Below are positions 58,720-64,000 of a stretch of DNA of 64,000 nucleotides, piece after piece (position 1 is the first letter of the stretch; each line of letters opens with the position of its first letter). The notes under the pieces are model-generated. The model saw only the letters and a program-made list of their open reading frames with translations. It did no database searches and was not told the origin of the DNA. The position numbers and the translations under genes were made by a program. This stretch comes from JASLBX01 sp035762665. Lineage in GTDB: Bacteria; Actinomycetota; Actinomycetes; Jiangellales; Jiangellaceae. Location of the stretch: contig DASTNZ010000235.1 of NCBI GenBank assembly GCA_035762665.1, forward strand, positions 127,067-191,066, in the 5' to 3' direction.

Positions 58720-61506
58720 CTACTGACTGGTGCGTCGGATCACCAGTTTTCGGATCTCACTGACCCACAGCACAGCACTGGCCATTGCGATGCAGACCAG
58801 CCACTGGTCGAGCGACAGCGGCGTGGTGGCGAACGCGTCATTAAGGAACGGGACGTGAACGACCGCCACCTGCAGGGCGGCCGACACGGCGATGGCTGCC
58901 CACAGCCATCGGTTGGCGAAGACCCGGTGGAAGGCCGTGCCCGTCTCGGACCGTGCGTTCAATGCGTTGAACAGCTGAGCGATCACAAGCACCGTGAATC
59001 CCGCCGTCCGGGCATTCTCCAGGGATTGCGTGCCGTCGATGAGGCCGCCGAGCAGGTAGAGGTCGATGGTTGTCAACGTCACGAGAGCCATCACGAGACC
59101 GATGAGGATCACCCCGGCCCACATCCTGCGGTCGATGACTCGCTCCTTCAAAGACCGCGGCGGCCGGCTCATCACGTCTTCGGCTTCGGAGTCGACTCCC
59201 ATGGCGAGCGCGGGTGCACTATCGGTGAGCAGGTTGATCCACAAGATCTGAGTGGCGAGCAGCGGCAATGCCAGCGCATCCCCCTGGGTGAGACCGATGA
59301 CACCGGCCAAGATGACGCCGAAGAAAACGGTCAGTACCTCGCCCATGTTGGACGAGAGCAGGTATCGGAGGAACTTCTTGATGTTCAGGAAGATGGCCCG
59401 GCCCTCGCGGATGGCCTGCACGATGGTGGCGAAGTTGTCGTCCGCCAGGATCATCTTCGCCGCTTCCTTGGTGACCTCGGTGCCGGTGCGACCCATGGCA
59501 ACGCCGATGTCGGCCGACTTCAGGGCCGGGGCGTCGTTCACCCCGTCGCCGGTCATCGCCACCACGTTGTGATCTGCCTGCAGGGCGTCGACGATGCGCA
59601 GCTTGTGCTGCGGCGTCACGCGTGCGTACACGGATCGGTGGCGAACCGCTTCGCGGAACTGGTTGTCGTCGAGCTGATCCAGTTCCACGCCCGAGACAGC
59701 CTCTACCTCCCGCTCGATGTCGAGATCTCGCGCGATCCGGGCCGCCGTCCTGGGATGGTCGCCGGTGATCATCATAACGCGAACACCTGCACGGTGGGCC
59801 TCGGCGATGGCGGGCGCCGCCTCCGGACGTGGCGGGTCGATGATCCCGACCATGCCGGTGTACACGAGGTCACGCTCGAGTGACTCGTCGATCTCGGGCG
59901 GCGCCGTGACCTCGAGGGGCCGGTAAGCAACCGCGAGCGTGCGGAACGCCTCATCCGACAACCGCTCCACATCGCTGAGGATGCGCGCACGCCACGCGTC
60001 ATCGAGCGGTTCCACCGCGTCCCCGACCTGGACGTGCGAACAGCGGTCGAGCAGCACATCGGGAGCACCCTTGGTGACCACCGCGATCTTGCCGGCGCGC
60101 TGGCTATCGGACTCGAGGCTGGTCATGAGCTTGCGTTCAGCGGTGAACGGGATCTGGCCCACTCGCTGGAACCTCCCGGTGCGGCGATCACGCGTGCCGA
60201 GCTTCATCTCGGCGACCAGGAACGCCGCTTCGGTCGGATCACCTTGAATCACCCAGTCGCCATCCTCCTCGCGAACGATCGCGTCGCTGGCCAGGCTCCC
60301 GCCACCGAGCACGGTCGCCGTCTCACGCCACAACGTGCTCCCTTCCTCCAGCGCGCCGCCGTCGTGCTCCATCCGCCCTTCCGGGCGGTAGCCGGCTCCG
60401 CTCACGCGGACCTCGCCCGACGCCGTGACCACTCGGCCGATGGTCATCTCAGCCTTGGTGAGGGTGCCCGTCTTGTCGGAGCACACCACCGACGCCGAAC
60501 CCAGCGTCTCGACCGAGGAAAGCTTCTTGACGATGGCGTTGCGGGCGGCCATCCGCTGCATACCCAGCGCCAGCACGACGGAGAGCACGGCGGGCAGTCC
60601 TTCCGGCACGGCGGCCACGGCGAGCGAAACCCCCAGCAGCAGGGCGGTGACCACGTCGTCGACGCTGTCGACCCCGAAGAACACGAAGATCGTCGCCGTC
60701 GCAAGCGCGGCGATGACGAGCACCGCGACGCCGAGCATCCGCCCCACGCGGGAGATCTCGCGCTGGAGCGGGGTGGGGTCCTCGCGTGTGGCGTGGAGCA
60801 GGTCCGCGATCTGGCCCATCTGCGTTGCCATGCCGGTGGCCGTGACGATGGCCCGGCCGACCCCCTGGGTGACCGCGGTGCCGTTGAAGACCATGTTGAT
60901 CCGGTCCCCGAGCGCCACCGGCTTCGGGAGGGTGCGAGTGTCCTTGAGGACCGACTCGCTCTCTCCGGTGAGCGAAGCCTCCGAGACCATGAGGGTGGTA
61001 GCCGACAGCAGCCGCGCGTCTGCGGCCACCGTGTCACCTTCGGCCAACACCAGCAGGTCGCCGGGCACCAGCTCACTGGTCGGCAGCCGCAGTTGCGCGC
61101 CGTCCCGGATCACGGTGGCCGCGGGACTGCTCATCCGCGCAAGTGCCTCGACAGCGTGCTCGGCCTTCGCCTGCTGGATGTACCCGAGGATCGCGTTCAA
61201 AACAACGATTGCGGCGATGACGATCGGCTCGTATGGCCAGCCGGACGCGCCCTCGATCAGCCACGCGGCGAACGAGATGACGATGGCGCCGAGCAGCAGA
61301 TAGATCAGCGGATCGCGGAAATGCTCCAATAGCTTGCGCCACGTCGGCACCGGCGCGGCTGCCGCGATCTCGTTCGGCCCCGTCGCGGCCAGGCGGCGGC
61401 CCGCCTCGGCAGCCGACAAACCCTGGTCCGGGCTCGTGTCAAGCAGTTGGGCGACCGAGACCGCATCGACCACCGTCGGGTCTGAGCCGATCATCGTGCT
61501 TGACAC
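58720..61506 (-). CDS. P2-type cation ATPase, CtpF / PacL-like
   Basis: 928 residues with the full P2 (Ca2+-ATPase-type) layout: N-terminal LAATGPNEIAAAAPVPTWRK, helix pair, actuator VSEASLTGESESVLKD, transport helix AVAAVPEGLPAVLSVVLALG, phosphorylation VVCSDKTGTLTKAEM, hinge MTGDGVNDAPALKSADIGVA, and a six-helix C-terminal cation region. CtpF (Rv1997) of M. tuberculosis, a DosR-induced calcium-type pump, is the closest known parallel. Specificity (Ca2+, Na+, K+ or Mn2+) cannot be fixed by eye. The GTG start has GGAGG upstream; an ATG four codons later is possible. Confidence 0.92.
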   Translation of the reverse strand: MSSTMIGSDPTVVDAVSVAQLLDTSPDQGLSAAEAGRRLAATGPNEIAAAAPVPTWRKLLEHFRDPLIYLLLGAIVISFAAWLIEGASGWPYEPIVIAAIVVLNAILGYIQQAKAEHAVEALARMSSPAATVIRDGAQLRLPTSELVPGDLLVLAEGDTVAADARLLSATTLMVSEASLTGESESVLKDTRTLPKPVALGDRINMVFNGTAVTQGVGRAIVTATGMATQMGQIADLLHATREDPTPLQREISRVGRMLGVAVLVIAALATATIFVFFGVDSVDDVVTALLLGVSLAVAAVPEGLPAVLSVVLALGMQRMAARNAIVKKLSSVETLGSASVVCSDKTGTLTKAEMTIGRVVTASGEVRVSGAGYRPEGRMEHDGGALEEGSTLWRETATVLGGGSLASDAIVREEDGDWVIQGDPTEAAFLVAEMKLGTRDRRTGRFQRVGQIPFTAERKLMTSLESDSQRAGKIAVVTKGAPDVLLDRCSHVQVGDAVEPLDDAWRARILSDVERLSDEAFRTLAVAYRPLEVTAPPEIDESLERDLVYTGMVGIIDPPRPEAAPAIAEAHRAGVRVMMITGDHPRTAARIARDLDIEREVEAVSGVELDQLDDNQFREAVRHRSVYARVTPQHKLRIVDALQADHNVVAMTGDGVNDAPALKSADIGVAMGRTGTEVTKEAAKMILADDNFATIVQAIREGRAIFLNIKKFLRYLLSSNMGEVLTVFFGVILAGVIGLTQGDALALPLLATQILWINLLTDSAPALAMGVDSEAEDVMSRPPRSLKERVIDRRMWAGVILIGLVMALVTLTTIDLYLLGGLIDGTQSLENARTAGFTVLVIAQLFNALNARSETGTAFHRVFANRWLWAAIAVSAALQVAVVHVPFLNDAFATTPLSLDQWLVCIAMASAVLWVSEIRKLVIRRTSQ

Positions 61507-61634
61507 TGCCGCCTCCAGATCGCCGGGCCGGTCGACCGCACTACGAGTACGCCCGCCCTGCTGGCCGCCATGGCACCACGGTATTCAACCCTGACCCGCC
61601 GCCTTAGTGGCAGCGGCGAACGTCGGCGCTACAA

Positions 61635-61648
61635 GGGACTTTCGGCTT
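61635..61648 (+). promoter_or_regulatory. DosR-like box (CtpF / hydrogenase large-subunit intergenic)
   Basis: GGGACTTTCGGCTT: left half and TTT start match the M. tuberculosis consensus exactly, right half weak (2 of 5). 129 bases from the CtpF start. Confidence 0.45.
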
Positions 61649-61694
61649 AACCGGCCGGCGTCGGGGGCCCGTTCGATGACCGTACTCTGCCGAG

Positions 61695-61708
61695 AGGGCT
61701 TCCGGCCC
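61695..61708. promoter_or_regulatory. DosR-like box, GC-rich variant
   Basis: AGGGCTTCCGGCCC, 7 of 10 positions, nine bases before the next candidate in the large-subunit promoter region. Confidence 0.3.
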
Positions 61709-61716
61709 CACCCCCT

Positions 61717-61730
61717 AGGACCTTCGCCTG
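61717..61730 (+). promoter_or_regulatory. DosR-like box before hydrogenase large subunit
   Basis: AGGACCTTCGCCTG: 6 of 10 positions with the CTTC spacer, ending 66 bases before the ATG. A TTGACA at 61765-61770 follows but without a matching -10 hexamer. Confidence 0.4.
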
Positions 61731-61796
61731 CAGCGCCGGATACCCCGGTCGCGGGACCCTAATGGTTGACAGATCAATGCCTGCGGGAAGGGCGCG

Positions 61797-63095
61797 ATGA
61801 CGCACCGGAATGACCGTGCGCTGCACGTCGCCGGCCTGGCCAGGGTCGAAGGCGAGGGCGCCATGCACGTCGTCGTCCACGGTGATCATGTTGAGCGGGT
61901 CGAGCTGGAGATCTACGAGCCGCCGCGGTTCTTCGAAGCCTTCCTTCGCGGGCGTCATTACACAGAACCACCCGACATCACCGCCCGCGTCTGCGGCATC
62001 TGCCCCGTCGCCTACCAGTTGAGTGCCTGCTCGGCCATCGAGGACGCCTGCGGGGTGGACGTCGGCGAAGCGATCTGGAACCTGCGCCGGCTGCTCTACT
62101 GCGGGGAGTGGATCCAGAGCCATGCGCTGCACATCTACCTGCTGCACGCGCCCGACTTCCTGGGCTACGCCGGTGCGGTGGAGATGGCGCGGGAGCACCG
62201 CGACATCGTCGAGCGCGGGCTCGCGCTGAAGAAGGCCGGCAACGAGCTGATGGCCGCGATCGGGGGCCGGTCGATCCATCCGGTCAATATCCGGATCGGC
62301 GGGTTTTACCGGGCGCCTTCCCGCGCTGACCTCTTCCGGCTGCGCGAGCCGCTGCTCCGCGCCCGCGACATGGCACTGGACACAGTCCGCTGGGTCGGGG
62401 GGTTCGACTTCCCGGATTTCACCCATGACCACGACCAGCTGGCGCTGTCGCGTCCTGGCACCTACGCGATCGAACGTGGCGTCCTGTGCACGTCAACGGG
62501 CCAGAGCTTTCCAGTCGCGGAGTTCGAAGACCACGTGCTGGAGGAACAGGTCCCGCACTCGACCGCGCTGCACGCCCGACTAGTGGGTCACGGCACCTAC
62601 CTCACCGGCCCGGCCGCTCGGTACACGCTTAACTCGCGCTGGTTCTCCGAACTGGCCCGGGATGCTGCCCGCGAGGCTGGCCTGGGCGCGGAGTGCCGCA
62701 ACCCGTTCCAGAGCATCGTGGTACGGGCGGTGGAAACGCTGTATGCCGTGGACGAAGCGCTCCGGCTGATCGAAGCGTACGAGCCGCCGGAGCCCGCCGC
62801 GGTCGACGTGCCGGTCCGGCAGGCTCGCGGCCACGGGGTCACTGAGGCTCCGCGCGGCGTGTTGTACCACCGCTACGACATCTCTGCGGACGGGTTGGTC
62901 GCGACGGCGCGGATAGTGCCGCCGACGTCCCAGAATCAGGCCGGCATCGAAGCAGACTTGCGCCGCTTCGTGCAGGAACGCCTGGACCTCGACGACGAGA
63001 CCATGACGTGGCAATGCGAGCAGGCGATCCGCAATTACGACCCGTGCATTTCCTGCGCCACCCACTTCCTCGACCTCACCATCGATCGGAGGTGA
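61797..63095 (+). CDS. hydA: group 3b NiFe hydrogenase large subunit
   Basis: 432 residues. N-terminal ligand motif L1 ITARVCGICPVAYQLSA (Cys66, Cys69) and C-terminal L2 DPCISCATHF (Cys417, Cys420) bind the NiFe site; all four are Cys, no selenocysteine. The tail after His423 is only nine residues, FLDLTIDRR, and should be removed by the maturation protease encoded next. Short RVCGICPVAY form and length fit group 3b. It is separated by about 38 kb from its small subunit at 23232-24026, yet both halves look intact. GGGAAGGGCGCG precedes the ATG. Confidence 0.95.
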   Translation: MTHRNDRALHVAGLARVEGEGAMHVVVHGDHVERVELEIYEPPRFFEAFLRGRHYTEPPDITARVCGICPVAYQLSACSAIEDACGVDVGEAIWNLRRLLYCGEWIQSHALHIYLLHAPDFLGYAGAVEMAREHRDIVERGLALKKAGNELMAAIGGRSIHPVNIRIGGFYRAPSRADLFRLREPLLRARDMALDTVRWVGGFDFPDFTHDHDQLALSRPGTYAIERGVLCTSTGQSFPVAEFEDHVLEEQVPHSTALHARLVGHGTYLTGPAARYTLNSRWFSELARDAAREAGLGAECRNPFQSIVVRAVETLYAVDEALRLIEAYEPPEPAAVDVPVRQARGHGVTEAPRGVLYHRYDISADGLVATARIVPPTSQNQAGIEADLRRFVQERLDLDDETMTWQCEQAIRNYDPCISCATHFLDLTIDRR

Positions 63096-63101
63096 CCGAT
63101 C

Positions 63102-63563
63102 ATGACCGCAATTGTGATCGGCATTGGCAACGAATTCCGGCACGACGACGGAGTAGGACCGGCTGTGGTCAAGAAGCTGGCCGAGCTCGGCCCGCCCGAC
63201 GTCTCGCTCGCGGTAACGGACGGCGAGCCGTCGCGGCTCGTCGACCTTTGGTCGGAGGCGGACGTGGCTGTACTCGTCGACGCGGTTCGCAACGACCCCG
63301 TCCATCCGGGCAAGGTCCACGAACTCATCGTCGACCGACCCGTCGGCGGGCTTGCCGGCACGGCCAGTTCGCACGGACTCGGTTTGGGTGAGGCGATCGA
63401 CCTGGCCGTCGCCCTGGAGCGGATGCCTCGGCGGCTGGTCATCCTCGCCGTCGAAGGCGCTGACTTCACCGTCGGCACCGGCCTGACGCCAGAAGTGGCC
63501 GCTGTCATCGACCGCATCGTGCAACTTGCCATTCGCGAGGTCACAGCGCCGCATGCAGCGTGA
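63102..63563 (+). CDS. NiFe hydrogenase maturation protease (HycI/HybD type)
   Basis: 153 residues. VIGIGNEFRHDDGVGPAVVK at the start (the DDGVG Asp binds nickel), SEADVAVLVDAVRN in the middle and TASSHGLGLGEAIDLAV with the metal-binding His. It cuts the short C-terminal tail off the large subunit once nickel is in place. Starts six bases after the large-subunit stop with GGAGGTGACCG before the ATG, so they are one operon. Confidence 0.93.
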   Translation: MTAIVIGIGNEFRHDDGVGPAVVKKLAELGPPDVSLAVTDGEPSRLVDLWSEADVAVLVDAVRNDPVHPGKVHELIVDRPVGGLAGTASSHGLGLGEAIDLAVALERMPRRLVILAVEGADFTVGTGLTPEVAAVIDRIVQLAIREVTAPHAA

Positions 63564-63569
63564 CATGTC

Positions 63570-64000
63570 ATGAAAGCTCGCGACCTTCGGCGTCTCGGCA
63601 TCGTCGGCCTCTACGTCACTGCCGCAGGCGCCCTGGCGCTCGCGCCCGCGCTGATGCCGGCGGGCTACTCGTGGGTCGAGCACACGACCAGCGAGTCGGC
63701 TGCCCAAGGGGTTGACGGGGCGTGGCTAGCGCGCGCCGGCTTTCTGCTGTTCGGGTTCGGCGTGCTCGCCACGGCCGTCACGACCCGTAAGTGGAGCATC
63801 GCGGCCCGGGTGGCACATGCCACCTTCGCCATCTGCATGATCGCAGCGGCAGCCTTCTCAAGCCGGCCCGCCGACGTGAACGCGCCATACGTGGCGTCGG
63901 AGGACACGCTCCACTCAGTAGTGGCCAGCCTGATGGGCATCGCGTTCGCCGTCGGCGTCGTGCTCGTGGCCGCCCGGCGCGCCCGTGGCTCGTGGTTCTA
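63570..64000 (+). CDS. DUF998-like membrane protein (3' end cut by window edge)
   Basis: About 143 residues visible from the ATG at 63570, running off the right edge. Four hydrophobic segments are seen (RRLGIVGLYVTAAGALALAP, LARAGFLLFGFGVLATAVTT, ARVAHATFAICMIAAAAFSS, LHSVVASLMGIAFAVGVVLV), with short loops such as YSWVEHTTSESAAQG and PYVASEDTLHS. The pattern resembles DUF998-family membrane proteins, unknown function. It starts six bases after the protease stop and may be co-transcribed. Confidence 0.7.
   Translation, partial: MKARDLRRLGIVGLYVTAAGALALAPALMPAGYSWVEHTTSESAAQGVDGAWLARAGFLLFGFGVLATAVTTRKWSIAARVAHATFAICMIAAAAFSSRPADVNAPYVASEDTLHSVVASLMGIAFAVGVVLVAARRARGSWF

Noticed and set aside
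63583..63596. A GACCTTCGGCG sequence resembling the box core
   Set aside because: It lies inside the coding start of the DUF998-like gene and lacks the second half-site.
1..64000. CRISPR arrays, insertion sequences, transposases, phage genes, rRNA or origins
   Set aside because: None recognised; the only repeated non-coding element is the 14-base operator-like palindrome.

Overview
This window is high-GC DNA from an actinobacterium (Actinomycetota). The evidence is tightly packed operons with ATGA, GTGA and TGATG overlaps, GGAGG-type ribosome sites, and many families whose best-known members belong to the Mycobacterium DosR (DevR) dormancy regulon. I cannot name the order or genus. A V/A-type ATPase operon is uncommon in this phylum and may help to place it. 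No dosR, dosS or dosT gene is seen here.

Layout. 1-9.4 kb: end of a lipoprotein gene, an M20 peptidase, a stress operon on the minus strand (universal stress protein, glycosyltransferase, GH130 enzyme), then VOC protein, small membrane protein, PEP-synthase-like enzyme and PAP2 phosphatase. 9.5-15.6 kb: GAPDH, membrane protein, three regulatory or stress proteins (two USPs and an Hrp1-like CBS protein), Acg-type nitroreductase, HTH protein, flavodoxin, DUF1918. 15.7-24.0 kb: DUF1876 protein, hypF-hypC-hypD-hypE, then the beta, cyclic-nucleotide-binding, gamma and small subunits of a group 3b NiFe hydrogenase. 24.1-25.8 kb: isoaspartyl methyltransferase and a SigB-like sigma factor. 25.9-35.0 kb (minus strand): an eleven-gene operon with nine V/A-ATPase subunits followed by a USP and RNA 3'-phosphate cyclase. 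35.2-45.9 kb: CBS-BON protein, flavodoxin-like protein, acetyl-CoA synthetase with pyruvate dehydrogenase E1 alpha, E1 beta, E2 and an acyl carrier protein, a long-chain acyl-CoA ligase, RtcB and archease. 46.1-56.3 kb: USP, a DsrE remnant, PPOX protein, PPDK, baeRF protein (Rv2629-like), phosphoribosyltransferase-hydrolase fusion (Rv0571c-like), RafH-like hibernation factor, nicotinate phosphoribosyltransferase. 56.3-64 kb: a P1B-type ATPase with a hemerythrin domain, a CtpF-like P2 ATPase, then the hydrogenase large subunit, its protease and a partial membrane protein.

The unifying signal is a 14-base palindromic element, GGGAC-N4-GTCCC or close variants such as AGGACCTTCGGCCC. It occurs in most promoter regions, usually about 50-75 bases before the start codon. 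Two copies match both DosR half-sites perfectly (5012-5025 and 53935-53948). The pattern suggests that one hypoxia or redox regulator controls much of the 64 kb.

Taken together (inference), the island looks like a low-oxygen survival programme. It would cover H2/NADPH exchange, ion-pumping or ATP-making at the membrane, pyruvate/PEP/acetyl-CoA interconversion, NAD salvage, ribosome hibernation, RNA 3'-end repair, metal and cation export, and stress signalling through five USPs and two CBS proteins.
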